Part shown: piece by piece, positions 34,942-44,284 of the stretch
How positions within the stretch are numbered: the first letter of the stretch is position 1
Layout: every line of letters begins with the position of its first letter
Source: Pseudomonas sp.
Lineage (GTDB): Bacteria > Pseudomonadota > Gammaproteobacteria > Pseudomonadales > Pseudomonadaceae
Length of the DNA: 64,000 bases
NCBI RefSeq assembly: GCF_030683065.1
Contig: NZ_JAUXMX010000029.1
Span: 62,001-126,000 of the forward strand
Direction of reading: 5' to 3'
The notes under the pieces: model-generated
What the model was told of the DNA's origin: nothing
Database searches by the model: none
What the model saw: the letters and a program-made list of their open reading frames with translations, nothing else
Translations under genes and position numbers: made by a program

Positions 34942-35646
34942 ATGCACTTGTCTAGACAAGCAGGGCCCATGTACCGCGAACTGGCTGCCGTGCTGCGCGA
35001 TGAGCTGCAGCGCATGAACCCCGGCGACTACCTGCCGGCCGAGGTGCAGCTGGCCGCGCGTTTTGCCGTCAACCGCCACACCCTGCGCCGTGCGGTGGAT
35101 GAGCTGGTGCTCGAAGGCCGCCTGCTGCGTCGCCAGGGCAAGGGCACGCAGGTGTTGGCCAAACCGATGATTTACCCGATGCAGGCCGGCAGTGCGTACA
35201 GCGCGTCGCTCTCGGCGCTCGGCCACAAGGTTGAGGCGCAGTTGCTCGAAAGCCGCCTGCGCCCGGCCAGCTGCGAGGAGCGCGAGTACCTGCAACTGCC
35301 CAGTGCTGCGCAGTTACTGGAACTGAGCACTTTGCGCCTGATAGAAGGCCAGCCGGTCAGCCTGATTCGGCATGCCTTCAGCACTGAACACGCCGAGCTG
35401 CTGGCCGACTACCAGGGCGGCTCGCTGCGTCAGTACCTCAGTCAGCGCGGCCTACCGCTGACGCGCACCTTCAGCCTGATCGGCGCGCGCCTGCCCAGCC
35501 GTGACGAGGCCGCGCGCCTGATGATGCCTAAACATGCACCGCTGCTGAGTGTGCAAACCCTTTCCCGTGATCTGGCCGGACGGCCGGTGGAGCTGTCGTT
35601 ATCGACCAGCCGCGCCGACCGCTTCCAGTACCAGCTCGCCCTTTGA
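34942..35646 (+). CDS. phnF: GntR/HutC-family regulator of phosphonate genes
   Basis: A 234-residue regulator: winged helix at 1-75 (PGDYLPAEVQLAARFAVNRHTLRRAVDELVLEG, RRQGKGTQVL) and a UTRA effector domain behind it (SAYSASLSALGHKVEAQLLESR...LRLIEGQPVSLIRHAF...SLSTSRADRFQYQL). The start MHLS at 34942 matches E. coli PhnF as I recall it. A perfect HutC-type palindrome overlaps codons 2-7, which implies autoregulation. Confidence 0.93.
   Translation: MHLSRQAGPMYRELAAVLRDELQRMNPGDYLPAEVQLAARFAVNRHTLRRAVDELVLEGRLLRRQGKGTQVLAKPMIYPMQAGSAYSASLSALGHKVEAQLLESRLRPASCEEREYLQLPSAAQLLELSTLRLIEGQPVSLIRHAFSTEHAELLADYQGGSLRQYLSQRGLPLTRTFSLIGARLPSRDEAARLMMPKHAPLLSVQTLSRDLAGRPVELSLSTSRADRFQYQLAL
34947..34960. 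promoter_or_regulatory. HutC-type operator inside the 5' end of phnF
   Basis: CTTGTCTAGACAAG is a perfect 14-bp palindrome whose core GTCTAGAC fits the HutC-subfamily consensus GTMTAKAC. It lies three bases after the phnF start codon. Binding there by PhnF would block elongation or a promoter just upstream. Confidence 0.6.
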
Positions 35647-35659
35647 TGGAGGCTTGTTG

Positions 35660-36136
35660 ATGAACCGCGATAGACCGCACAGCGACATGCAGCACAGCGA
35701 TCCGCAGATCGCCATTCGTCAGCACTGGATGGGTGTACTCGCCCGTGCTGGCGCCAGCTTGGCAACTTACGAGTCGGCGTTGAAGGAAATCGATTACCGC
35801 CTGATTCGTGCCCCGGAAATCGGCATGACCCTGGTGCGTGGGCGTATGGGCGGCACCGGCAGCCCGTTCAACCTCGGCGAGATGAGCGTGACCCGCTGCG
35901 TGGTGCGCTTGGTCGACGGCCGCACTGGCTACAGCTACGTGGCGGGTCGTGACAAGCAGCACGCTGAACTGGCGGCCCTGGCCGATGCGCACTTGCAAGG
36001 CCAAGAGCAGGCGCACTGGCACGCACGCCTGATCGAACCGCTGGCCGCGGTTCAACGCGCCAAACAGGCGGCCAAGGCCGCCGAAACCGCCACCACCCAA
36101 GTGGAATTTTTCACCCTGGTCCGAGGAGAAGACTGA
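35660..36136 (+). CDS. phnG: C-P lyase core subunit PhnG
   Basis: A 158-residue core-complex protein. Seen: RQHWMGVLARA near residue 20, RAPEIGMTLVRGRMGGTGSPFNLGEMSVTRCVVRL, and GYSYVAGRDKQHAELAALADA. PhnG pairs with PhnI, PhnL and PhnM to attach methylphosphonate to the ribose of ATP, and forms PhnGHIJ with the others. It starts 13 bases after phnF; its stop shares one base with the phnH start (TGATG). Confidence 0.94.
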   Translation: MNRDRPHSDMQHSDPQIAIRQHWMGVLARAGASLATYESALKEIDYRLIRAPEIGMTLVRGRMGGTGSPFNLGEMSVTRCVVRLVDGRTGYSYVAGRDKQHAELAALADAHLQGQEQAHWHARLIEPLAAVQRAKQAAKAAETATTQVEFFTLVRGED

Positions 36137-36747
36137 TGAACGCGGCGAATAGCTCGCAATGGCTGCAACCGGCCTTCAATGATCCGGTGCTGGACGCGCA
36201 AACCAGTTTCCGCAGCGCCCTAAAAGCTCTGGCCGAACCAGGCCTGGCTCAACCGCTGAACCGCGCCCTGGCCCTGGAAAACCTGCATCCGGCAACCTAC
36301 GCCCTGTGTCTGGCGTTTCTCGATGGCGACACGCCGCTGTGGCTGGCGCCGCGTTTCGACACGCCGGCGATCCGCGCCAACCTGTCGTTCCACTGTGGCT
36401 GCCCGATTGTCGCCGAGCGCGAGCTGGCGCTGTTTGCCCTGCTCGATGGCAGCCAGTTGGCCGACTTGTCTGATTTTGACAATGGCAGCGAACGCTACCC
36501 CGATCAGTCCTGCACCTTGCTGATTCAACTGGATGCACTGAGCGGCGGTGCACCTCTGCGCTGGCGTGGCCCTGGCATCAAGGACGTGCGCGGCGTCGAG
36601 CTGCCATTGCCGGCGGCGTTCTGGCAGCAGCGTCAGGCGCGCAGTGCGTTTCCCCGTGGTTTGGATGCCTTCTTCGCCGCTGGCGAGCAGGTCATCGGCC
36701 TGCCGCGCAGCACCCATGTGCTGCTCAATGCCGAGGAGGCTGCCTGA
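36136..36747 (+). CDS. phnH: C-P lyase core subunit PhnH
   Basis: A 203-residue subunit: FNDPVLDAQTSFRSALKALAEPG, LCLAFLDGDTPLWLAP, FDNGSERYPDQSCTLLIQL, and the C-terminal FPRGLDAFFAAGEQVIGLPRSTHV. PhnH has a cofactor-less PLP-transferase-like fold and sits at the edge of the core complex. One-base overlaps on both sides show translational coupling. Confidence 0.94.
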   Translation: MNAANSSQWLQPAFNDPVLDAQTSFRSALKALAEPGLAQPLNRALALENLHPATYALCLAFLDGDTPLWLAPRFDTPAIRANLSFHCGCPIVAERELALFALLDGSQLADLSDFDNGSERYPDQSCTLLIQLDALSGGAPLRWRGPGIKDVRGVELPLPAAFWQQRQARSAFPRGLDAFFAAGEQVIGLPRSTHVLLNAEEAA

Positions 36748-37838
36748 TGTACGTCGCGGTTAAAGGTGGCGAGCGCGCCATCGACAATGCCCATTTGCTG
36801 CTGGCGAAAAAGCGCCGTGGCGATATTGCCATTCCCGAGCTGAGCGTTGCGCAAGTACGCGAGCAAATGCCGCTAGCGGTAGCGCGGGTCATGAGCGAAG
36901 GCTCGCTGTATGACCCACAGCTGGCTGCGTTGGCGATCAAGCAGGCGGCTGGCGACCTGATGGAGGCGATCTTCCTGCTACGCGCCTACCGCACCACGTT
37001 GCCGCGCTTTGGTGCCAGCGCCGCGCTGGAGACCACGCAGATGCAGCTGTCGCGGCGCATCTCGGCCACCTTCAAGGACTTGCCCGGCGGTCAGTTGCTC
37101 GGACCGACGTTTGACTACAGCCACCGCCTGCTGGATTTCGCTCTGCTGGCCGAAGGCGAACAGCCGGGGCCGCATGTCGACCCGCAGGCTGAACTGTCGC
37201 CGTGCCCACGGGTGCTGGATTTTCTCGCCGACGAAGGGCTGATGGCCCGTGAAATCGATGACGGCTTAGCGGTGCCGGATATCACCCGCGAGCCGCTGGA
37301 CTTTCCCGCCAGCCGTGCCCAGCGTTTACAGGCGTTAGCCCGAGGCGATGAAGGCTTCCTGCTGGCGCTGGGTTATTCCACCCAGCGCGGTTACGGGCGC
37401 AATCACCCCTTTGCCGGGGAGATTCGCATTGGCGAGGTCGAGGTTTGGCTGGAGCCGGAAGAACTCGGCTTTGCCGTGCCGTTGGGCGATATCGAAGTCA
37501 CCGAGTGCGAGATGGTCAACCAGTTCGTTGGCGGCAAGGGCATTGATGCGCAGTTCACCCGTGGCTACGGCCTGGCCTTCGGTTATGCCGAGCGCAAGGC
37601 CATGGGCATGGCCCTGGTTGACCGTTCGCTGCGTGCGGCGGAGTACGCCGAGGAGGCGCAAGGCCCGGCGCAGCAGGAAGAGTTCGTGCTGATGCACTGC
37701 GACAACGTCGAGGCCGCAGGCTTCGTCTCGCACCTGAAATTGCCGCACTACGTCGACTTCCAATCCGAGCTGGAGCTGATCCGCAAACTGCGCAAGCAGG
37801 CCAGCGAGCAGCCCGCCGCCGAGGAGCAACGCGCATGA
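36747..37838 (+). CDS. phnI: C-P lyase core subunit PhnI (nucleosidase/transferase)
   Basis: A 363-residue subunit starting MYVAVKGGERAIDNAH as in the family. Further marks are AFQ-like dimer regions, GYSTQRGYGRNHPFAGEIRIGEVEV, GDIEVTECEMVNQF and EFVLMHCDNVEAAGFVSHLKLPHYVDFQSEL. PhnI displaces adenine from ATP so that phosphonate can take its place on ribose. The stop overlaps phnJ by four bases (ATGA). Confidence 0.95.
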   Translation: MYVAVKGGERAIDNAHLLLAKKRRGDIAIPELSVAQVREQMPLAVARVMSEGSLYDPQLAALAIKQAAGDLMEAIFLLRAYRTTLPRFGASAALETTQMQLSRRISATFKDLPGGQLLGPTFDYSHRLLDFALLAEGEQPGPHVDPQAELSPCPRVLDFLADEGLMAREIDDGLAVPDITREPLDFPASRAQRLQALARGDEGFLLALGYSTQRGYGRNHPFAGEIRIGEVEVWLEPEELGFAVPLGDIEVTECEMVNQFVGGKGIDAQFTRGYGLAFGYAERKAMGMALVDRSLRAAEYAEEAQGPAQQEEFVLMHCDNVEAAGFVSHLKLPHYVDFQSELELIRKLRKQASEQPAAEEQRA

Positions 37839-38713
37839 ATGCCCAAAGCCAGATCACTCGCGCCCCGGAAGCCGGGTATAACTTTGCCTATCTCGATGAA
37901 CAGACGAAAAGAATGATCCGCCGTGGTCTGCTCAAGGCCGTGGCGGTTCCCGGTTACCAGGTGCCCTTCGGTGGCCGCGAGATGCCGCTGCCCTATGGCT
38001 GGGGGACCGGCGGCATGCAGCTGACCGCCGCGATTCTCGGTGCAGACGACGTGCTCAAGGTGATTGACCAGGGCGCGGATGACACCACCAACGCGGTGTC
38101 GATCCGCCGCTTTTTCGCCCGCACGGCTGGCGTTAAAACCACCACGCGCACGCCGGAGGCGACGGTGATCCAGACCCGTCACCGCATCCCGGAAACACCG
38201 CTGAGCGGCGATCAGATCATGGTCTATCAGGTGCCGATCCCCGAGCCGCTGCGCTTTATCGAACCCTCGGAAACCGAGACCCGCACCATGCACGCGCTGG
38301 AGGATTACGGCGTGATGCACGTGAAGCTGTACGAGGACATCGCCACCTTCGGCCATATCGCCACCAGCTACGCCTACCCGGTGACGGTCGATGAGCGCTA
38401 CGTGATGGACCCGTCACCGATCCCCAAGTTCGACAATCCCAAACTGCACATGAGCCCGGCGTTGATGCTGTTTGGTGCCGGCCGCGAGAAGCGCCTGTAC
38501 GCCGTGCCGCCGTTCACCCGTGTGGTCAGCCTGGATTTTGAAGATCACCCCTTCGAGATCCAGCGCTGGGACGAGTGCTGCGCCTTCTGCGGCAGCCAGG
38601 ATTCCTACCTCGACGAGCTGATCGTCGACGACGCCGGGACCAAACGCTTTGTCTGCTCCGACACCGATTACTGCATGCAACGCCGAGACCTTGAAGAGGA
38701 GGGCGCGCAATGA
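37835..38713 (+). CDS. phnJ: C-P lyase radical SAM subunit PhnJ
   Basis: A 292-residue enzyme that cleaves the carbon-phosphorus bond of 5-phosphoribosyl-1-phosphonate by radical chemistry. The four Cys near the C-terminus (249, 252, 274, 280) have the same spacing as the Fe-S and thiyl-radical cysteines of E. coli PhnJ (241, 244, 266, 272). Also seen: MPLPYGWGTGGMQLTAA, DDTTNAVSIRRF, and ETETRTMHALEDYGVMHVKLYED. Intact and full length. Confidence 0.97.
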   Translation: MNAQSQITRAPEAGYNFAYLDEQTKRMIRRGLLKAVAVPGYQVPFGGREMPLPYGWGTGGMQLTAAILGADDVLKVIDQGADDTTNAVSIRRFFARTAGVKTTTRTPEATVIQTRHRIPETPLSGDQIMVYQVPIPEPLRFIEPSETETRTMHALEDYGVMHVKLYEDIATFGHIATSYAYPVTVDERYVMDPSPIPKFDNPKLHMSPALMLFGAGREKRLYAVPPFTRVVSLDFEDHPFEIQRWDECCAFCGSQDSYLDELIVDDAGTKRFVCSDTDYCMQRRDLEEEGAQ

Positions 38714-39519
38714 GTGCTGCCGAGAAATTGCAGCTGCACACCGACACGGCGCAGCCGCTGTTCAGCGTGCGCGACCTGACACGTCTGTACGGCCCGGAAA
38801 CCGGCTGCCAGGGGGTGTCGTTCGACCTGTATCCGGGTGAGGTATTGGGCATTGTCGGCGAGTCAGGTTCGGGCAAGTCGACCCTGCTCAGCCTGCTGTC
38901 GGGGCGCTGCCCGCCGGATTGCGGTGCAGTCAGTTATCGCGATACGACCGGTAACTGGGTTGATCTGTACAGCGCCAGCGAAGCGCAGCGGCGCACGCTG
39001 CTGCGTACCGAGTGGGGCTTTGTTGAGCAAAACCCGCGTGACGGGCTGCGTATGGGCGTGTCGGCCGGGGCCAATATCGGCGAGCGGCTGATGGCTCAGG
39101 GCGTGCGCCATTACGGCGAACTGCGCGCGGCCGGCATCGACTGGCTGCAACAGGTGGAGATCGACCCGCTGCGCATCGACGACCTGCCGCGCACCTTCTC
39201 TGGCGGCATGCAGCAGCGCTTGCAGATCGCCCGCAATCTGGTCTCTAGCCCACGGCTGATCTTTATGGACGAACCCACCGGTGGCCTCGATGTGTCGGTG
39301 CAGGCACGTCTGCTCGACTTGTTGCGCGGCCTGGTGCGTGAGCTGGATCTGGCGGTGGTGATCGTCACCCACGACCTGGCGGTAGCGCGTTTGCTGGCCG
39401 ACCGGCTGATGGTGATGCGCCGCTCCCATGTGGTCGAGGCCGGGCTCACCGATCAGATTCTCGATGACCCGCAGCACCCCTATTCGCAGTTGCTGGTGTC
39501 GTCGGTGTTGCAGCCATGA
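38710..39519 (+). CDS. phnK: C-P lyase ABC protein PhnK
   Basis: A 269-residue ABC-type ATPase without a membrane partner. Walker [10 protein letters not shown], signature [11 protein letters not shown], Walker [15 protein letters not shown], switch VIVTHDLAV. It binds PhnJ in the core complex. It overlaps phnJ by four bases. Its closest look-alikes are oligopeptide transporter ATPases, but location and the [13 protein letters not shown] insert fit PhnK. Confidence 0.94.
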   Translation: MSAAEKLQLHTDTAQPLFSVRDLTRLYGPETGCQGVSFDLYPGEVLGIVGESGSGKSTLLSLLSGRCPPDCGAVSYRDTTGNWVDLYSASEAQRRTLLRTEWGFVEQNPRDGLRMGVSAGANIGERLMAQGVRHYGELRAAGIDWLQQVEIDPLRIDDLPRTFSGGMQQRLQIARNLVSSPRLIFMDEPTGGLDVSVQARLLDLLRGLVRELDLAVVIVTHDLAVARLLADRLMVMRRSHVVEAGLTDQILDDPQHPYSQLLVSSVLQP

Positions 39520-39527
39520 AGCGCTTC

Positions 39528-39587
39528 GTAGCCCGGATGAAATCCGGGGGCGGTATATGCCAAATCCCCGGATTGCATCCGGGCTAC
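39528..39587. repeat. REP-type inverted repeat between phnK and phnL
   Basis: GTAGCCCGGATGAAATCCGGGG and its imperfect complement CCCCGGATTGCATCCGGGCTAC flank a 15-base spacer. This repeat is common between Pseudomonas genes. Here it interrupts an otherwise overlapping gene series. Confidence 0.8.
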
Positions 39588-39607
39588 GGGTCAATATGAG
39601 GTCAATC

Positions 39608-40333
39608 ATGAATACGCTTATCGAGGTCTCTGGCCTCAGCAAGACCTTCACCCTGCATCAGCAGCACGGTGTGGTGCTGAATGTATTGAGCGGGCTGCAT
39701 TTCAGCGTGCGCGCCGGCGAGTGCCTGGTGCTGCACGGGCAATCCGGTGCGGGCAAGTCGACCTTGCTGCGCACCCTGTACGGTAATTATCTGGCCGCTG
39801 GCGGCAGCATTCGCGTGCTGCACAACGGCGAATGGGTTGAGTTGGTCGGTGCCGAACCGCGTCAGGTGCTGGCGGTGCGTCGGCAGACCCTGGGCTATGT
39901 CAGCCAGTTTCTGCGGGTGATTCCCCGTGTCTCGACTCTGGATGTGGTGATGGAACCGGCCCTGGCCCGTGGCTGGAGCAAGACCGATGCCGAGGCGCGG
40001 GCGAAAAGCCTGCTCAGTCGCTTGAACATTCCGCAAGCCTTGTGGCAACTGGCCCCCGGCACCTTCTCCGGCGGCGAGCAGCAGCGGGTGAATATCGCTC
40101 GCGGCTTTATGGTCGCTTGGCCGCTGATGTTGCTGGACGAACCCACCGCCTCGTTGGACGAGGCCAACCGTCAGGTGGTGCTGGAACTGATTGACGAAGC
40201 CAAGGCCGCCGGTAGCGCGCTGATCGGCATCTTCCACGACCGCGCCGTTCGTGAGGCGGTGGCCGATCGCACCCTTGATATGAGCCAGGACATGGGCGCT
40301 GCAGCGCAGCAGGAGTATGTGTATGCCGGTTGA
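39608..40333 (+). CDS. phnL: C-P lyase ABC protein PhnL
   Basis: A 241-residue ABC-type ATPase: Walker [10 protein letters not shown], signature [11 protein letters not shown], Walker [14 protein letters not shown], switch IGIFHDRAV. It works with PhnGHI in forming the ribose-phosphonate intermediate. ATG 39608, after GAGGT, gives the family start [14 protein letters not shown]. Overlaps phnM by 11 bases. Confidence 0.94.
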   Translation: MNTLIEVSGLSKTFTLHQQHGVVLNVLSGLHFSVRAGECLVLHGQSGAGKSTLLRTLYGNYLAAGGSIRVLHNGEWVELVGAEPRQVLAVRRQTLGYVSQFLRVIPRVSTLDVVMEPALARGWSKTDAEARAKSLLSRLNIPQALWQLAPGTFSGGEQQRVNIARGFMVAWPLMLLDEPTASLDEANRQVVLELIDEAKAAGSALIGIFHDRAVREAVADRTLDMSQDMGAAAQQEYVYAG

Positions 40334-41468
40334 ACAGATTTTCACCAACGCGCGCATCGTCACCGCTGAACAGGAGTTTCTCGGCACCCTGGTGCTGCGT
40401 AACGGCCTGATTGCTCAGGTGGAAGAGGGCGTCAGCGGCTTGCCGCAGGCGCAGAACCTGGATGGCGATTACCTGCTGCCCGGCCTGGTCGAGTTGCACA
40501 CCGACAACCTGGAAAAATACATGAGCCCACGGCCAGGGGTGGATTGGCCCTCGGCCTCGGCCGTGCAAACCCATGATGCGCAGATTGTCTCGGCCGGCAT
40601 CACTACGGTGTTTGACGCCCTGGCGATTGGCGATGTGAACCCGCGCGGCAAGCGCATGCAGCAGTTGCCGGCCATGCTTGAAGCCATTGCCGCCGCCACG
40701 CAAGCTGGGCACATGCGCGCCGATCATCGCCTGCACCTGCGCTGCGAAGTCTGCCACCCCGAGACCCTGGCGGTGTTCCGTGATCTGCTGGAGCACCCGC
40801 TGGTGCAACTGGTCTCGGTGATGGATCATGCACCGGGCCAGCGCCAGTTTGCTAAGGAAGACAAATACCGCGAGTACTACATGGGCAAGTACCACCTCAG
40901 CGAAACCGAGATGGAGACGTTTATCGTGGAGCAGGTGGACAACTCGCGGCAGTACAGCGACCGTCAGCGTCGCAGCATCGTTGCCGACTGTCAGGCCCGT
41001 GGTATTTCCGTGGCCAGCCACGACGACGCGACCCTGGCCCATGTGCAGGAATCGGCGGGGTTCGGCATGTCCATCGCCGAATTTCCCACTACCCTGGAAG
41101 CGGCCAAGGCCAGCCACGAATTGGGCATGAAGGTGTTGATGGGCGCGCCGAATATCGTTCGCGGCGGCTCGCACTCCGGCAATATTGCTGCCGCTGAACT
41201 GGCCGGGCATGGCGTGCTGGATATTCTCTCCAGTGATTACTACCCGGCCAGCCTGCTGCAGGCGGCGTTGCTGCTGGCCGGGCAAGACAACGCGTATGAT
41301 CTGCCGCGCGCCATCGCCACGGTCAGCAAGGTGCCGGCCCAGGCGGCGGGGCTGGATGATCGTGGGGAAATCCGTGTGGGTCTGCGCGCCGATCTGGTGC
41401 AGATGCGCGTGCATGACGGCCAGGCGTTGATCCAGCAAGTCTGGCGACAAGCGAAAAGGGTGTTCTGA
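40323..41468 (+). CDS. phnM: Alpha-D-ribose 1-methylphosphonate 5-triphosphate diphosphatase
   Basis: A 381-residue amidohydrolase that removes pyrophosphate from the triphosphate intermediate. Seen: the metal site in [48 protein letters not shown], and [39 protein letters not shown] 40323 has AGGAG seven bases upstream; the ATG six bases earlier is too close to it. Confidence 0.95.
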   Translation: MPVEQIFTNARIVTAEQEFLGTLVLRNGLIAQVEEGVSGLPQAQNLDGDYLLPGLVELHTDNLEKYMSPRPGVDWPSASAVQTHDAQIVSAGITTVFDALAIGDVNPRGKRMQQLPAMLEAIAAATQAGHMRADHRLHLRCEVCHPETLAVFRDLLEHPLVQLVSVMDHAPGQRQFAKEDKYREYYMGKYHLSETEMETFIVEQVDNSRQYSDRQRRSIVADCQARGISVASHDDATLAHVQESAGFGMSIAEFPTTLEAAKASHELGMKVLMGAPNIVRGGSHSGNIAAAELAGHGVLDILSSDYYPASLLQAALLLAGQDNAYDLPRAIATVSKVPAQAAGLDDRGEIRVGLRADLVQMRVHDGQALIQQVWRQAKRVF

Positions 41469-42031
41469 TGAGTGGCCGGTTGATCTATCTGATGGGGCCT
41501 TCGGGCTCGGGCAAGGACAGCCTGTTGGATGCCGCACGCGAGCGGCTGGCCGCGCGTGGCTGTGTGATTGCCCGGCGGGTCATCACCCGCTCGGCGGAAG
41601 CGGTGGGCGAGGAGGCGGTGGGCGTGTCGCCGGCCGAGTTCGACCAGCAGGAAGCGGCCGGTGCTTTTGCCCTGAGCTGGCGTGCCAACGGCTTGGCCTA
41701 TGGCATTCCCCGGCAGATCGATGACTGGCTGGCGGCAGGGCAGGACGTGCTGGTCAACGGTTCGCGGGCTTACTTGCCACACGCTTTGCAGCGTTATCCC
41801 GATCTGATTGGCGTATTGCTCTTGGTCGAGCCTGCGGTGTTGCGTGAACGCTTGCTCAGGCGCGGCCGTGAAAGCATTGAGCAGATTGAGCTGCGCCTGG
41901 CGCGTAATGCTCAGTTCGACGCCGCTAGCGCTGAGCGTGATGGCCTGCATCTGTTGGATAACTCGGCGTCGATTGAGCGTGCAGGGGACAACCTGCTGGC
42001 TCTGATCGGGGCCAGCCGCGTATGCGCCTGA
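41468..42031 (+). CDS. phnN: Ribose 1,5-bisphosphate phosphokinase
   Basis: A 187-residue kinase of the guanylate-kinase fold, phosphorylating ribose 1,5-bisphosphate to PRPP. P-loop LMGPSGSGKDSLL at residues 7-19, then RVITRSAEAVGEEAVGVS, WRANGLAYGIP and NGSRAYLP. Starts on the phnM stop (TGATG) and overlaps phnP by ten bases. Confidence 0.95.
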   Translation: MSGRLIYLMGPSGSGKDSLLDAARERLAARGCVIARRVITRSAEAVGEEAVGVSPAEFDQQEAAGAFALSWRANGLAYGIPRQIDDWLAAGQDVLVNGSRAYLPHALQRYPDLIGVLLLVEPAVLRERLLRRGRESIEQIELRLARNAQFDAASAERDGLHLLDNSASIERAGDNLLALIGASRVCA

Positions 42032-42771
42032 CTCTGCTCGGCACCGGCGATGCCCGTCAGGTACCGGTGTACAACTGCAGCTGTCCGGCCTGTGCCAGTG
42101 CGCGCGTTTATCCCGCGCGGCGCCGTGGCCCCTGTTGCGCGCTGATTGAATGCGGCGCGCAACGCTGGCTGATTGATTCCGGCCTGACCGATCTGTGCGA
42201 GCGCTTCCCGCCCCACAGCCTGAGCGGCATTCTGCAAACCCACTACCACGCCGATCACGCTCAGGGCTTGCTGCACCTGCGCTGGGGTCAGGGGCTGATT
42301 ATTCCGGTGCACGGCCCGGATGACCCGGAAGGCCTGGCTGACCTGTACAAACACCCCGGTATTCTCGATTTCAGCCAACCGTTCGCCGCCTTCGAGCGGC
42401 GGCAACTGGGTGAGTTGAGCGTCACGGCGCTGCCGCTTAATCACTCGAAACCCACCTTTGGATACCTACTAGGGGGCGAAGACAGGCGTATCGCCTACCT
42501 CACCGATACCCTTGGCGTGCCGGACGCCAGCGCCGAGGTGTTGCGCCAGCAGCCGCTGGATCTGCTGGTGCTGGATTGCTCCACCGCACCGCAGCCCATC
42601 GCCCCACGCAACCACAACGACCTGACCCGCGCACTGGAAGTGGTCGATCAACTGCAGCCAAGGCAAACCGTGCTTACTCATATCGGCCACAGCTTCGATG
42701 CCTGGTTGCTGGATAACCCCGATGCCTTGCCGGCCGGCGTAAGCCTGGCGCATGACGGGCGGGTGTTATGA
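42022..42771 (+). CDS. phnP: Phosphoribosyl cyclic phosphate phosphodiesterase
   Basis: A 249-residue metallo-beta-lactamase fold enzyme opening the 1,2-cyclic phosphate left by PhnJ to give ribose 1,5-bisphosphate for PhnN. Metal motif THYHADHAQG, N-terminal GTGDARQVPVYNCSCPAC with zinc-binding Cys, and VLTHIGHSFDAW. No phnO gene follows; the operon ends here. Confidence 0.94.
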   Translation: MRLTLLGTGDARQVPVYNCSCPACASARVYPARRRGPCCALIECGAQRWLIDSGLTDLCERFPPHSLSGILQTHYHADHAQGLLHLRWGQGLIIPVHGPDDPEGLADLYKHPGILDFSQPFAAFERRQLGELSVTALPLNHSKPTFGYLLGGEDRRIAYLTDTLGVPDASAEVLRQQPLDLLVLDCSTAPQPIAPRNHNDLTRALEVVDQLQPRQTVLTHIGHSFDAWLLDNPDALPAGVSLAHDGRVL

Positions 42772-42786
42772 GCGGCCAGCGCTTTT

Positions 42787-42868
42787 GTGGGAGGGGCTTT
42801 AGCCGCGAAAGCTCTTGGGTTCAGCTGTCTGTCGCGGCTAAAGCGGAGCGCCGCCCGACCCCTCCCAA
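42787..42868. repeat. REP-type element after phnP
   Basis: Arms GTGGGAGGGGCTTTAGCCGCG and CGCGGCTAAAGC...CCCCTCCCA surround a 26-base middle. The same lettering recurs at 51323-51373 and 59371-59430, so it is a dispersed Pseudomonas REP family. Confidence 0.85.
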
Positions 42869-42886
42869 GGTAATGAGAGCAACCCA

Positions 42887-44110
42887 ATGAACGCCCGCCG
42901 TGTGACGCTGCTGCTGTGCGGTGCGGAAACCCTGGGCATGGCCGGCTTTGCCCTGTTCGCCGCCTTGCTGCCGGATTTTCAGGCGTTGTGGGGGCTGAGC
43001 AATACCCAGGCGGGCTGGATCGGTGGCGGCTTCTTTCTTGGCTATATGGTCGCGGTGCCGATTCTTACCGGGCTGACGGATAAGTACGACGCGCGGCAGA
43101 TCTACCTGGCGGCGATGCTGCTGACCGCGTTGGCCAATGCCGGCTTTGTGTTTGCCGATGATTTCTGGTCGGCGCTGGCCTGGCGGGTGTTGGCCGGTAT
43201 TGGCCTGGCCGGCACCTACATGCCGGGGCTTAAGGCGCTGTCCGAGCGCATCGAAGGGCCGGCGCAGTCGCGGGCGGTGGCCTTCTACACGGCGAGCTTC
43301 GGTTTGGGCACGGCGCTGTCGTTTATCCTCGCCGGCGAGTTGGCCACGTTTGGCGGCTGGCAACTGCCGACCCTGCTCAGTGGCGTCTGCGCCTTGCTGG
43401 CCTGGGCCATGGTCTATTGGGGGTTGCAACCCAAAGCGGTGGTGCAGCATGCGCCGCGTAAATTGCTGGATTTTGCCCCGCTAAAGAATCGAGCAGTGGT
43501 CGCCTACTGCCTGGCCTATGCGGTGCATAACCTGGAACTGTTTGCCATGCGCGCCTGGGTGGTGGCCTTTGTGGTGTTTTCCGGGCAATTGCAGGGCCGC
43601 GATCCCTGGCTGTCCGGCACCTGGGTGGCGATGCTGGTGACTTTGATCGGCATGCCGGCGAGCATCTTCGGCAATGAACTGGCGCTGCGTTTTGGCCGGC
43701 AGCGCTGGCTGATCGCGGTGATGCTCAGTTCAACCGTACTGGCGCTGTTTATCGGCCTGAGTGCGGCGTTGCCATTCTGGCTGATGCTGGTGCTGGTATT
43801 GCTCTACAGCATCACCGTGACGGCCGACTCGGCCTCATTGACCGCAGGCCTGATTGCCGTCGCACCGGCTAGCCACCGTGGTGCGGCCATGGCGATTTAT
43901 TCCTGTACCGGCTTTAGCGGCGCATTTCTTGGCCCGCTGCTGTTTGGCATCAGCCTGGATGTACTGGGCGACAAGAGCCTGTTGGGCTGGTGGGCGGCGT
44001 TTGCCCTGATCGGGGTGATATTGCTGCTCGGCCCGCTGGCGCTGTGGTGGGCAGGTAAAACCCGGGGGTTGGTGCGCACGGCGCACCCTACGGGCCGCCG
44101 GTTGTCTTGA
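42887..44110 (+). CDS. MFS transporter
   Basis: A 407-residue major-facilitator protein with twelve predicted membrane helices. Seen: FQALWGLSNTQAGWIGGGFFLGYMVAVPILTGLTDKYDARQIY with the loop 2-3 motif, GIGLAGTYMPGLKALSERI, and FSGAFLGPLLFGISLD. Substrate unknown. The last residues (GLVRTAHPTGRRLS) are coded by a dispersed repeat (44071-44092), so the true C-terminus may have been replaced. It follows phnP but a REP element lies between, so it need not be co-transcribed. Confidence 0.85.
   Translation: MNARRVTLLLCGAETLGMAGFALFAALLPDFQALWGLSNTQAGWIGGGFFLGYMVAVPILTGLTDKYDARQIYLAAMLLTALANAGFVFADDFWSALAWRVLAGIGLAGTYMPGLKALSERIEGPAQSRAVAFYTASFGLGTALSFILAGELATFGGWQLPTLLSGVCALLAWAMVYWGLQPKAVVQHAPRKLLDFAPLKNRAVVAYCLAYAVHNLELFAMRAWVVAFVVFSGQLQGRDPWLSGTWVAMLVTLIGMPASIFGNELALRFGRQRWLIAVMLSSTVLALFIGLSAALPFWLMLVLVLLYSITVTADSASLTAGLIAVAPASHRGAAMAIYSCTGFSGAFLGPLLFGISLDVLGDKSLLGWWAAFALIGVILLLGPLALWWAGKTRGLVRTAHPTGRRLS
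44071..44092. repeat. 22-bp dispersed repeat, copy 1 (inside the MFS gene end)
   Basis: Exact reverse complement of 49692-49713. A second shared motif, GAGCGCAGCGATACCC, occurs at 44195-44210 and, inverted, at 49756-49774. The space 44111-44284 holds only such repeat debris. Confidence 0.75.
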
Positions 44111-44284
44111 TCCGCTGCGCGCGCCGAGGCGTGAGGAAATGCTGATGCGCACACCTGGCCCCGCCTACCCTAAGGGCCAGCAAGTAGCCTGGGTCGAGCG
44201 CAGCGATACCCGGGGGGAGATGTCCACTGCACAGCGCGGTTAATGCGGCGCGCCGGCCGATCCTCCCGTGCTATTCGGGGCCAG

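Noticed and set aside
42772..42886. phnO or another small phn gene after phnP
   Set aside because: The gap is a REP element only; no acetyltransferase sequence is present.
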